From Sutterella sp. UBA1442 (GTDB lineage Bacteria; Pseudomonadota; Gammaproteobacteria; Burkholderiales; Burkholderiaceae_F), in assembly GCA_002329575.1 (NCBI GenBank), contig DCTK01000013.1, forward strand, positions 12,993 to 40,726: a DNA stretch of 27,734 bases. Direction: 5' to 3'. Each line of letters starts with the position of its first letter. Within the stretch, counting starts at the first letter, position 1. A program made the position numbers and the translations under genes. Shown here in pieces: positions 1 to 8,539 of this stretch. Under the pieces are notes generated by a model that saw nothing but the letters and a program-made list of their open reading frames with translations, made no database searches and had not been told where the DNA came from.

Positions 1-2
1 CG

Positions 3-3000
3 GGCTCAGGTAAAACCACGCAATTGCCCAAGCTTTGTGCGCTCGCTGGCCGTGGTAAGCGCGCCATGATTGCCCATACGCAACCTAGACGTATCGCAGC
101 TTCTTCCATCGCTAAACGCCTGGCAGAAGAAACCCGGACCGAATTGGGGCAATGGGTAGGCTTTAAGGTACGCTTTACCGATAAAACGGAGCGTTCGGCA
201 AAAGTTAAATTAATGACAGACGGAATATTGCTTGCAGAAACGCAGGGCGATCCGTTACTTCGAGCCTACGACACGATCATCATTGACGAAGCGCACGAGC
301 GAAGCATCAATATTGACTTTTTACTTGGCTATCTCAAGGGACTATTAAGGAAACGCCCCGATTTAAAAGTCATTGTCACGTCGGCTACGATTGATAGTGA
401 GCGTTTCGCAGCTCATTTTGCTGATGACAAGGGCCGTCCCGCCCCTGTTTTAACGGTCTCGGGCAGAACCTACCCTGTGGAGATTCGTTATCGTCCTCTT
501 GAAGACGATGATGATGAAGCCGATGACAAGAACCTCATGCACGCGATTTCTAACGCCTGTGATGAGCTTTGTCGTGAAGGTCCGGGGGATATTTTGGTCT
601 TTTTGCCCGGCGAGCGCGAGATCCGTGAAGCAGCCGAAATACTTCGAGGATCGCAGCCCTCGAGTACAGAAATTTTGCCTTTGTTTGCTCGGCTGTCGGC
701 CGCTGAGCAAGAGGCGGTGTTTAAACCATCTGATAATCGTCGCATTGTGTTAGCGACCAACGTGGCAGAAACCTCCATCACGGTACCGGGGATTCATTAC
801 GTGGTGGATACCGGACTGGCGCGAATCAAGCGCTACTCATACCGCAATAAGGTCGATCAGTTACTGCTTGAGCCTATTAGTCAAGCATCGGCCAATCAAC
901 GAAGCGGTCGGTGCGGTCGTGTGGCCAACGGTATTTGTATTCGCTTATACAGTGAAGAGGATTTTGCACGTCGTTCTGCATTTACCGATTCAGAAATTAT
1001 GCGCACGAATTTGGCGGCCGTTATCTTACGCATGAAGGCGTTAAAGCTTGGTGACGTTCGTCAGTTCTCTTTTGTGCAGGCGCCTCCTAATCGAGCAATC
1101 GTTGATGGTGTTTCATTACTCAAAGAATTAAATGCGCTCGATGACCATGAACGGCTCACTGCAATTGGTCGGGATTTGGCGAAGTTGCCCGTTGACCCGA
1201 AAGTGGCTCGAATGCTACTGGCCGCACATGATTATGACTCATTGGCTGAAGTGCTCATTATCGCTGCCGCCTTATCGGTACAAGATCCCAGAGAAAGACC
1301 CGTTGACAGACAAGAGGCGGCCGATAACGTTCACCGCTCCATGGCCGATGATAAAAGTGATTTTTCAACTATCGTCAAATTGTGGCGGTATGTGGAAAAT
1401 GCCACTGCACACAAGGAAAGCAATCGAAAATTAACCGAAGAGTTCCGTCGGAAATTCCTCAGTCCAAGACGTCTTCGCGAGTGGAAAGATGTGTATAAGC
1501 AATTGCTTGAACTGACTCGGGAGCTCGGTTGGAAGATTAATGAAAAACCGGCTACTTATGAACAAATTCATCGAGCATTACTGGCCGGACTTTTGGGCAA
1601 TTTGGGCTATAAAATGCCCGATGCAGAGCCTAAAGCGGCACCCTTTTTGGGCGCTCGAGGCATTAAGTTCTTCATTTGGCCCGGTTCTCCACGTGCTAAG
1701 AAGTGTGGCCGTTGGATTATGGCTGCAGAAATCGTCGAGACTTCAAGGCTTTTTGCTCGCACGGTTGCCGATGTGGAAGTAGAGTGGATTGAGCAGGCTG
1801 CAGGTCATTTGATTCGAAAAAATTACTCAGAACCTCACTGGGAGAAAAAGGCAGGTGCCGTGATGGCAATGGAGCGCGGCACGCTCTATGGGTTGACCGT
1901 ATACGCCCAGCGTAAGGTGACCTACACAGACAAGGATCCTGCGCTTTGTCGAGAACTTTTCATTCGTGAAGGGTTAGTTGCAGGGGAGTTGGAAACGGCT
2001 GCGGCTTTTTTCCGACATAACCAACAACTAGTGCGTGAAATCCGTAATTTAGAGCATAAGTCAAGACGCTTGGACGTTCTCGTTGACGATGAATTAATTG
2101 TGCAGTTCTACGACGCCATTTTGCCACCAGAGGTTGTGAGCGCAGTCACATTCGAGCAGTGGCGAAAACAGGTTGAAAAAAGTGATCCAAAGAAGCTCTA
2201 TTTAAGTCGCGATGAATTGATGCGTCATGAGGCTAGCGGCATTACGACAGAATATTTCCCCAAGGCACTCACGATGAAATCGGTGGAAATGCCCTTGACG
2301 TACCACTTTGAGCCTGGTGCTGCTCGAGATGGGGTAACGTTGACGGTACCTCTTTATGCCCTTAATCTCGTTGATGATGTGCGTGTGCAATGGCTAGTGC
2401 CGGGAATGCTCAAAGAAAAGGTACAGCTACTTGTGAAATCAATGCCACAACGCTATCGTCGTCATTGCGTGCCTTTGCCCGAATACGCCAAGGGATTTGT
2501 TGCTCGATATGCTGACAAGGTAGGTCAAATGGAGCTACTGAAAGCTCTTTGCGAAGACATGAAAGAGCAGTTTGCCATTGAACCCAAAGTATCGGACTTC
2601 AAGCTTGAGCAATTGCCTGCACACTTGAGTATGAATTTCAAAGTGGTCGATGACTATGGGCGACAAATCGACATGGGGCGCAATCTGTCGGCGCTTCGCT
2701 CAACTCTAGGGGCTCAAGCGCAAAAGTCCTTTCAAGCTTCTGCGGTGGTTGAAACGGCATCAGGGCAAGAACTCGGTGATGCGATTACCAGTTGGAGTTT
2801 TGGTGAATTACCCGAAATCACGGAAATTGAGCGAAAGGGCGTCTCTTTAATTGGTCATCCGGCATTGGTGGACTGCGGCGACCATTGCACGCTTGAAGTA
2901 TTCGATGACCCTGATCACGCCAAGCGGCAACATAGGGCGGGTCTTTTGCGACTTTTCAAGCTTCAACTTCGTGAGCAAATTCGCTATTTGGAAAAAACAC

Positions 3001-3641
3001 TTAAGCCTTTGCAAAGCGTGCAAATGCAAGCGGCAACTGTTGATTTTTTGGACAAAGTCTTTGATAGCTATGAAGAGCTTTTGCAAGCGGTCATTGACGC
3101 CTCGATGTTGCAATCTGCGTTACAAGAGCCTTGGCCGACCAATGCAGAAATGTTTGAAGAACGTCGTCAGGTGGCAAAAGGAAAGCTAAATTTAGTGGCA
3201 CAGGAAATCGCTCGACTGGTGACCGAACTTGTGCAATCTTGTGTGCTGATAACCAAAAAACTGAAAAATTGCCCTGATAAAGCGGTTGTTGAAGACATTC
3301 GCCACCAACTCGAGGGGCTGTTCTTTAAGCACTTTTTGCTTACAATAGGCTACGCTCATCTTGTTCATTACCCGCGCTACTTGAATGCGATTTTGCAACG
3401 TCTGGACAAGTGGCAAGACGATCGCATTAAAGATGCTGAAAAAATGCGCGATGTGGGACGTTTTGTGACGATGTATGAACGAGAGCTCTTCTCCCGAAAA
3501 GGAGTGGCCGATGCTCGCTTACAAGACTTCAGATGGTTGATTGAAGAATTGCGAGTATCGTTATTTGCACAAAAGCTTCGTACTCCCATGCCAGTGAGCG
3601 TGAAACGCTTAGATAAGGTCTGGGCCGCCATGCGCTACTAG
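3..3641 (+). CDS. hrpA: ATP-dependent RNA helicase HrpA (5' end outside window)
   Basis: DEAH-box RNA helicase of the HrpA family, which unwinds RNA and is linked to mRNA processing and ribosome rescue. The reading frame is open to the window edge: bases 3-20 encode GSGKTT, the end of the Walker A motif, so the true start lies upstream and the first TTG at 24 is not it. In order one sees motif Ia (TQPRRIAA), DEAH at 285-296, SAT at 381-389, FLPGEREI, the motif V stretch ATNVAETSITVPG, and QRSGRCGR at 897-920. The helicase-associated and OB-type domains follow, then a long C-terminal region of DUF3418 type that is typical of HrpA rather than HrpB. About 1,212 residues are visible and the family is usually near 1,300. 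The next gene starts 48 bases downstream with no terminator seen between, so the two may be cotranscribed. Confidence 0.95.
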   Translation, partial: GSGKTTQLPKLCALAGRGKRAMIAHTQPRRIAASSIAKRLAEETRTELGQWVGFKVRFTDKTERSAKVKLMTDGILLAETQGDPLLRAYDTIIIDEAHERSINIDFLLGYLKGLLRKRPDLKVIVTSATIDSERFAAHFADDKGRPAPVLTVSGRTYPVEIRYRPLEDDDDEADDKNLMHAISNACDELCREGPGDILVFLPGEREIREAAEILRGSQPSSTEILPLFARLSAAEQEAVFKPSDNRRIVLATNVAETSITVPGIHYVVDTGLARIKRYSYRNKVDQLLLEPISQASANQRSGRCGRVANGICIRLYSEEDFARRSAFTDSEIMRTNLAAVILRMKALKLGDVRQFSFVQAPPNRAIVDGVSLLKELNALDDHERLTAIGRDLAKLPVDPKVARMLLAAHDYDSLAEVLIIAAALSVQDPRERPVDRQEAADNVHRSMADDKSDFSTIVKLWRYVENATAHKESNRKLTEEFRRKFLSPRRLREWKDVYKQLLELTRELGWKINEKPATYEQIHRALLAGLLGNLGYKMPDAEPKAAPFLGARGIKFFIWPGSPRAKKCGRWIMAAEIVETSRLFARTVADVEVEWIEQAAGHLIRKNYSEPHWEKKAGAVMAMERGTLYGLTVYAQRKVTYTDKDPALCRELFIREGLVAGELETAAAFFRHNQQLVREIRNLEHKSRRLDVLVDDELIVQFYDAILPPEVVSAVTFEQWRKQVEKSDPKKLYLSRDELMRHEASGITTEYFPKALTMKSVEMPLTYHFEPGAARDGVTLTVPLYALNLVDDVRVQWLVPGMLKEKVQLLVKSMPQRYRRHCVPLPEYAKGFVARYADKVGQMELLKALCEDMKEQFAIEPKVSDFKLEQLPAHLSMNFKVVDDYGRQIDMGRNLSALRSTLGAQAQKSFQASAVVETASGQELGDAITSWSFGELPEITEIERKGVSLIGHPALVDCGDHCTLEVFDDPDHAKRQHRAGLLRLFKLQLREQIRYLEKTLKPLQSVQMQAATVDFLDKVFDSYEELLQAVIDASMLQSALQEPWPTNAEMFEERRQVAKGKLNLVAQEIARLVTELVQSCVLITKKLKNCPDKAVVEDIRHQLEGLFFKHFLLTIGYAHLVHYPRYLNAILQRLDKWQDDRIKDAEKMRDVGRFVTMYERELFSRKGVADARLQDFRWLIEELRVSLFAQKLRTPMPVSVKRLDKVWAAMRY

Positions 3642-3689
3642 TCATTGCGCATGAGGATAAGTTGAAACTATTGAATAAAGAGAATCTTA

Positions 3690-5666
3690 ATGACACACAT
3701 GCCGCTTAGACCGGCCTTTTGGAATGTGCCCACTTGGGCAGAAATCGCCGTATACGTCGTAGGGATTTCCGCTTTGTTAATTTGCATAGCGGGAGTTGTG
3801 CGTTGCGTTCAATTATGGAAACAAGGCGCTCCGAAAACACTTGAAAAATCGCCCAAGGAGCGTTTAAGCGGTTTGTGGCGAGATGCGTTTATGCATCGAC
3901 GGCTCTTAAAGTCACCGGGTGGCCTCATTCACTTTGTCATTTTTTGGGGATTTGTTTTTTTATTTTTTGGTACCGCCACCGCAACCATCGACTGGGATAT
4001 TGCACATTACTTGTTTGATGCCCGAATCCTCAAGGGTAATGTCTATTTAGTCTATAAGCTGATTTTGGATATTGCCGGGCTTTTGTCTCTGATTGCGATC
4101 ATTGTCGCCGCGCTTCGACGTTGGGGATGCCCTAAAAAGCATCTGGAAAGATCATGGCGATTCTTCGCGATTCTTTCGTCGTTATTTTTGATTATCCTGA
4201 CAGGATTTGTAGTCGAAGGGCTGCGTTTGGCCGTGCAACAACCCGCCTGGGCACATTTCTCTCCGGTAGGTTATGTTTTTGCAAAACTCTTTACGTTGAT
4301 TTTCCCGCCCGAGCAGCTCCAAGGCGTGCACTTTACCTTGTGGTTGGTGCATGGTGCAGCTGCTCTGATTTTTATTGCGCTTATTCCCTTTACCTTCTTC
4401 GGTCATATGTTTAAGGCGCCCGTTAATATCTATTGGCGCAAGTTAACCCCCAAGGGGCGTATCGAGAAAATTGAAGATATTGAAGAGCAAGAAACGTTCG
4501 GCGTGTCCGATTTCAAACAATTTAATTGGAAACAACGTTTGGATTTTGACGCTTGCACCGAGTGTGGTCGTTGTTCGGAAGTTTGTCCGGCATTGTTGTC
4601 AGGAGCTCCACTTGATCCGAAGTCAATGGTGATGACTTTGAAGAAAGAATTGCGCGAGCCCTCTGGTAAGCAGTTGGTTGGCGAAGTCATTTCTAAAGAA
4701 TCGATCTGGAGTTGTACGACTTGTGGTGCCTGCGTTCAAGCTTGTCCGGCACGTCTTGATTTACCGACAGCTATTGTTGACATGCGCCGTCATTTAGCGC
4801 TTGAAGAAGGGGAGTTCCCTGCCGGTTTTGCCAAAGCTTTACAACACACACAAAACGTTGGCAATCCTTGGGGGATGGATCCTGCAGATCGTCTCAATTG
4901 GGCGAAAGGGTTGGACGTCCCGGTGGCTAAAGAAGGTCAGCCTGTTGATTTTCTCTACTGGGTTGGATGCTCAGCTTCCTATGATCGTCGTGCGCAGAAA
5001 ATCGCCAAGGCGATGGTTAAAATTTTGCGCGCTGCCGGTGTTTCCTTTGCTGTAATGCGTGAAGAGCGCTGCCACGGAGACTTTGCCCGTCGAAGTGGGG
5101 AAGAGTACACCTATCAGTTGGCAGCACAAGAAAATATAGAAAATCTTCGCAAATACAGTTTCAAGCGAATTCTGGCGCATTGCCCTCACTGCTTCAATAC
5201 TTTGAAAAATGAGTATCCGCAATTCGAAGGCGGTAAGTTTGAAGTGGTTAGCCACACGAAATTGATTTTCGAATTAATTGAGTCTGGACGAATTAAGCCA
5301 CGCTTGAAGCAAGCGGAAAAGCTTGTTTTCCATGACCCATGCTATATGGCTCGTTATAACGATAGCGTAGGCACTCCTCGTAAGATTTTCGACTCTATTG
5401 AAGGAATCAGCCGTGTTGAGAGCTTAAAGCGCGGAAAGACTGCAATGTGTTGTGGTGCCGGTGGCGGTCAAATGTGGATGGAAAGCTCGACAAAGAAAAT
5501 TAACTTCATACGCTTGACAGACCTTCGTAAGAGTGCATCGACTGTGGCGGTTGCTTGCCCACATTGTCTGACAATGTTTGAGAGCGCCATGAGCGATGAT
5601 AAGGTACTCTCTGGGATGGACATCGAAGAGTTGGCAGAAATTGTTGCCAAGGGGCTTGAAGACTAA
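3690..5666 (+). CDS. Membrane-anchored iron-sulfur oxidoreductase (HdrD/GlpC/EtfD-like)
   Basis: A 658-residue fusion of a membrane domain and a soluble iron-sulfur domain. The first 230 residues or so hold about five hydrophobic segments, resembling the nitrate reductase gamma/cytochrome b type anchor. Two 4Fe-4S ferredoxin motifs follow: C289-x2-C-x2-C-x3-C and C342-x2-C-x2-C-x3-C. The C-terminal half carries two cysteine-rich (CCG) domains, with HCPHC in the first and HDPCY, MCCGAGGG and ACPHC in the second, as in heterodisulfide reductase subunit D. Known relatives pass electrons between flavoproteins (for example EtfAB), small-molecule dehydrogenases and the quinone pool. No etfAB or dehydrogenase partner lies in the window, so the substrate is unknown. 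ATG at 3690 is chosen, with AAAGAG upstream; an in-frame ATG at 3699 is an alternative. A strong hairpin follows the stop. Confidence 0.85.
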   Translation: MTHMPLRPAFWNVPTWAEIAVYVVGISALLICIAGVVRCVQLWKQGAPKTLEKSPKERLSGLWRDAFMHRRLLKSPGGLIHFVIFWGFVFLFFGTATATIDWDIAHYLFDARILKGNVYLVYKLILDIAGLLSLIAIIVAALRRWGCPKKHLERSWRFFAILSSLFLIILTGFVVEGLRLAVQQPAWAHFSPVGYVFAKLFTLIFPPEQLQGVHFTLWLVHGAAALIFIALIPFTFFGHMFKAPVNIYWRKLTPKGRIEKIEDIEEQETFGVSDFKQFNWKQRLDFDACTECGRCSEVCPALLSGAPLDPKSMVMTLKKELREPSGKQLVGEVISKESIWSCTTCGACVQACPARLDLPTAIVDMRRHLALEEGEFPAGFAKALQHTQNVGNPWGMDPADRLNWAKGLDVPVAKEGQPVDFLYWVGCSASYDRRAQKIAKAMVKILRAAGVSFAVMREERCHGDFARRSGEEYTYQLAAQENIENLRKYSFKRILAHCPHCFNTLKNEYPQFEGGKFEVVSHTKLIFELIESGRIKPRLKQAEKLVFHDPCYMARYNDSVGTPRKIFDSIEGISRVESLKRGKTAMCCGAGGGQMWMESSTKKINFIRLTDLRKSASTVAVACPHCLTMFESAMSDDKVLSGMDIEELAEIVAKGLED

Positions 5667-5684
5667 ATGCAGTTTTAGGAAAAG

Positions 5685-5720
5685 AAAACGGCGGCCGGAT
5701 CAAAATTTGGCCGCCGTTTT
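5685..5720. terminator. Bidirectional intrinsic terminator between convergent genes
   Basis: A perfect 12-bp stem, AAAACGGCGGCC at 5685-5696 with GGCCGCCGTTTT at 5709-5720, and a 12-base loop. The A/T ends of the stem give a T-run on both strands. It sits between the stop of the iron-sulfur gene and the convergent methyltransferase gene, so it probably ends both transcripts. Confidence 0.9.
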
Positions 5721-5734
5721 GCTAACTACTGCTT

Positions 5735-6919
5735 TTAGGCTTTTGGTGTCTTGTCTGTCTTTCTGAAAGAACCTCGCACCATTTCAAATTTAAAGAATCG
5801 GCACTCAAGCGGGCCGTTGAAGATCACAATCTTTCGAGACTCCGACAATCGCATTTGGCTGGGAAGCTTGCGATCGCTTGTAAGCATCCAGGCAGTCCAG
5901 CCGGAGAATTGCTTTTTGAGATTATCGGCAACGTTTTTCATCATGCTCGCTACGCTGGCGCTTTTCGGATTGGACTGTTCGCCATACGGAGGGTTGCTGA
6001 CGATGGTGCCAACTTCGGCAATAGGCGCTACCTCACGAGCATCGCACCTTGTAAAGCTCAAGCGACCGTCATCAAGCAGAGGTTGAAGACCGGCTCGAAG
6101 CGCATTGCTTTCAGCCTTGGCCACAACAATGGAAGAAATGTCGCTAGCGGCAATTTTGACTTGTGCATGAAGGTTAATTGCAGCCTTGGCATCTTCCTTC
6201 ATTTCCTGCCACAAGTCCAGATCAAAAATTTGAAGTTTTTCAAAACCAAAAGATCGATTTAGACCCGGAGCCATATTGCAGGCAATTTGCGCCGCTTCAA
6301 TGGCGATGGTGCCTGAGCCGCAGAAAATATCTTGTAAAGGTGAGGCTGGATCCCATGCCGAAAGTGCTAAAAGACCGGCTGCCAAGTTCTCTTTTAACGG
6401 TGCTTCGCCTTTTTCGATGCGCCAACCTCTCTTAAAGAGCGGTTCACCGGACAAGTTCAAATAAAACGTGCAGTGGCTTTCCGTGATAAAAGCATGGATA
6501 CGGACATCAGGGTTGGACTTGGCAATGTCAGGACGTCTTCCACAACCGTCTCGGAAATGGTCACAGATGCCGTCTTTAATCCGAAGCGTTGTGAAGTCCA
6601 AACTTTCTAGTGGTGAGTTGCGGGCTGTCACGTCCACACGGAGCGTTTCTTCAGTTGTGAAAAATCTCTCCCAGGGCAGTGCATAGGCCATGTCGTAGAT
6701 GTCGTGGCTGTCGTAGTAGCGACGCGTAGCTACGCGAAGCAGTATGCGACTGGCGTAACGGCTGTGAAGGCAGACGCTCATTGCAAGGTGCAACGGTCCT
6801 TCAAAAAGTACACCGCCAGGATTTTGTTGGATGCTCTGAGCACCAAGTTTGTCCAATTCTTGAGCCAAGATGGGCTCGAGTGTTCGGGGACAGACGGCAA
6901 AAAAGTGATAAGAAGCCAT
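5735..6919 (-). CDS. rlmL: THUMP-domain class I SAM-dependent rRNA methyltransferase (RlmL/YpsC-like)
   Basis: Predicted N2-guanine methyltransferase acting on 23S rRNA, like the RlmL half of E. coli RlmKL or B. subtilis YpsC. The N-terminal part (about residues 50-155) is a THUMP RNA-binding domain. The Rossmann-fold methyltransferase follows, with the SAM-binding loop DIFCGSGTIAIEAA at about residues 197-210 and the catalytic NPPYG motif in the C-terminal third. The start at 6919 (MASYHFFAVC) is preferred over the ATG at 6949: it begins 5 bases after the holA stop, whereas the upstream ATG would overlap holA by 26 bases and add 10 residues not typical of the family. Length is then 394 residues, normal for the short form without the RlmK domain. 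It is the last gene of the lptE-holA unit. The modified base is inferred from family only. Confidence 0.87.
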   Translation of the reverse strand: MASYHFFAVCPRTLEPILAQELDKLGAQSIQQNPGGVLFEGPLHLAMSVCLHSRYASRILLRVATRRYYDSHDIYDMAYALPWERFFTTEETLRVDVTARNSPLESLDFTTLRIKDGICDHFRDGCGRRPDIAKSNPDVRIHAFITESHCTFYLNLSGEPLFKRGWRIEKGEAPLKENLAAGLLALSAWDPASPLQDIFCGSGTIAIEAAQIACNMAPGLNRSFGFEKLQIFDLDLWQEMKEDAKAAINLHAQVKIAASDISSIVVAKAESNALRAGLQPLLDDGRLSFTRCDAREVAPIAEVGTIVSNPPYGEQSNPKSASVASMMKNVADNLKKQFSGWTAWMLTSDRKLPSQMRLSESRKIVIFNGPLECRFFKFEMVRGSFRKTDKTPKA

Positions 6920-6923
6920 GATA

Positions 6924-7928
6924 TTAGCGGCCGTGGGCCAAAAAGACACAAAGAGTTTTAAGTTCAGACCAAGCGGTGTCGCGATTTTTTACCGTCAACC
7001 CTTTGCTTAAACGGTCTAAGTCTGCGCAGCGTCCGAGCATGTTGGCAATTTTTGCTGAGGAACTTCTTCTGGCTAAGGCAGAAGCACTACGTTGCATGTT
7101 TTTACGGACAAATGCACGCTGATCAAGGGTCAATGACAGCGTATCTCGTAAATATCCTGTTAAATACATCAAGATAAACGGTAAGGGTTCATCTTCAGCT
7201 TGCATGCCGTTAATCGTACGCGCTACTCGGGCAACATCGCCTAACCCAATCGATTCAATTAAGTCATCGGGGCTGTAACGAGAAACGTTCATGACACAGT
7301 TTTGAACTTCCTGTAGCGTGAGTTCCCTTTGGGGATACAGTAGCGCAAGTTTCATCAATTCTTGCTTAGCGGCCAAAAGGTTGCCTTCGGTTTGCTCAGC
7401 AAAAAAGTCCAATGCTTGCGCTTCCATGCTTTGGTTTTGTTGTCGTAAGCGAGTCGCAATCCATTGGGGATATTGGGACCGAGCAATAGCTTCACAGTTA
7501 ATAACGTTGGCATTGGCACTTAACGCTTTGTACCAAGCGCTTCGAAGCAATGTGTAGTCGGGCGAGGGGAGGTAAATGACGGTCGCAATGGAATCGATCG
7601 TAGGGGCAAGTTTGGCAAATTCAGCCAAGATTTTTGCCCCTTTAACACCAGGCCCCGACGATAAAAAGCGCAATTCGATGAGCTTGCGGTCATCAAAAAG
7701 AGAAACGGAAGTCAGAGCGTCTAATAAACCAGACCAGTCACTTGTAGCCGAGTACCCCAAAGAGACTCTTTCTGTGTAACCGAGCGATTTTGCGTTATCT
7801 CGCAATAAATCCCCTGCTTCTAACGCTAAAAGGGGTTCATTGTCAAGAATGATCCAAATCGGGGAAAGTGCGCCGGATGCACTTTCCCGTTCAAGAGTTC
7901 GGGGTAAATCGCCGCTATTAATATTCAT
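6924..7928 (-). CDS. holA: DNA polymerase III subunit delta
   Basis: The delta subunit of the clamp loader, which opens the beta clamp ring during DNA replication. The protein is about 334 residues, usual for HolA. It has the expected N-terminal start (MNINSGDLPRTLE), a stretch IILDNEPLLALEA that matches the family's LxGDEPLL-like segment, and a C-terminal helical collar domain. As normal for delta, there is no Walker A P-loop. The ATG at 7928 is chosen over the one at 7943 because it aligns with the usual HolA N-terminus and cuts the overlap with lptE to 11 bases. The leuS, lptE, holA order is widely conserved in proteobacteria and supports the call, which rests partly on context because delta proteins diverge strongly. 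Confidence 0.9.
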   Translation of the reverse strand: MNINSGDLPRTLERESASGALSPIWIILDNEPLLALEAGDLLRDNAKSLGYTERVSLGYSATSDWSGLLDALTSVSLFDDRKLIELRFLSSGPGVKGAKILAEFAKLAPTIDSIATVIYLPSPDYTLLRSAWYKALSANANVINCEAIARSQYPQWIATRLRQQNQSMEAQALDFFAEQTEGNLLAAKQELMKLALLYPQRELTLQEVQNCVMNVSRYSPDDLIESIGLGDVARVARTINGMQAEDEPLPFILMYLTGYLRDTLSLTLDQRAFVRKNMQRSASALARRSSSAKIANMLGRCADLDRLSKGLTVKNRDTAWSELKTLCVFLAHGR

Positions 7929-8430
7929 TGGGGATCGGCTCAATAGTCGAAATGCGATTTAAGAGTTGAGAGATCAAGTCTTGTTGCATTTCATTGTATA
8001 AGAGCGATTCTTCGGCGTTACGAGTCAGGTAGTCTTCATCGTTGTAGTACATATTGCGAGAGCTCGCAAATGTAGTCGGCGGGAAGAACTCGTTGCCGTT
8101 CGGATCGGTTAATCGGAAAGTTAGTTGGAGCGTTAGTTCATACTCACGCACATCACCTTCCATGTTATAAGAAAGTTCATGGCGTTGACGATTTGAATTA
8201 ATCAGTTCCAAAATGGCTTCTGCTTCCTTGGCATTGTCGACTAACATGACGTTGGTACCAGCCGTTAACATTCTGCGGATGTCGGCGGCCATTTTGTTAT
8301 TTTTCGGCATGTTAACGTACATGGTCTTTACAGGGAGATTAACTCTTCCCCGAAGATGGAAACCGCAACCGGTCGTAATCAGACAGCTTGATAATGCGGT
8401 CAATAAAAACGTGCGTCGAGCCAAAGCCAT
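7918..8430 (-). CDS. lptE: LPS assembly lipoprotein LptE
   Basis: Outer-membrane lipoprotein that plugs the LptD barrel and helps insert lipopolysaccharide into the outer leaflet. The 170-residue protein starts with positive residues (ALARR), a hydrophobic stretch, and a lipobox ending at Cys22 (ITTGC), followed by GFHLRG, the typical beginning of mature LptE. Length is normal. It overlaps holA by 11 bases and lies downstream of leuS, the usual neighbour, but a strong terminator separates it from leuS and a TATAAT box lies between. It is therefore probably transcribed from its own promoter together with holA and the methyltransferase gene. Confidence 0.92.
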   Translation of the reverse strand: MALARRTFLLTALSSCLITTGCGFHLRGRVNLPVKTMYVNMPKNNKMAADIRRMLTAGTNVMLVDNAKEAEAILELINSNRQRHELSYNMEGDVREYELTLQLTFRLTDPNGNEFFPPTTFASSRNMYYNDEDYLTRNAEESLLYNEMQQDLISQLLNRISTIEPIPNEY

Positions 8431-8465
8431 AATAAGAATTCCGAAAGTAAAGTCTCAATAGCGCC

Positions 8466-8471
8466 ATTATA
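8466..8471 (-). promoter_or_regulatory. Candidate -10 box for the lptE-holA-rlmL unit
   Basis: On the minus strand these bases read TATAAT, a perfect sigma-70 -10 hexamer, about 36 bases before the lptE start and just past the leuS terminator. No good -35 hexamer is found at 16-18 bases; a TTGACC lies 21 bases upstream, inside the terminator stem. The call rests on the -10 box and its position. Confidence 0.4.
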
Positions 8472-8480
8472 AAGGCTAAA

Positions 8481-8517
8481 GAAAAATCCCGAGGTCAAAA
8501 TTCGATGACCTCGGGAT
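8481..8517 (-). terminator. Intrinsic terminator of leuS
   Basis: A perfect 12-bp stem, ATCCCGAGGTCA at 8486-8497 with TGACCTCGGGAT at 8506-8517, and an 8-base loop. On the minus strand it is followed by TTTTTC. It lies 22 bases past the leuS stop, so it separates leuS from lptE. Confidence 0.92.
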
Positions 8518-8539
8518 CACGAAGCAACCGTTCTAATGA

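Noticed and set aside
24..26. TTG as start of hrpA
   Set aside because: The frame stays open upstream and bases 3-20 encode the end of the Walker A motif, so the gene begins outside the window.
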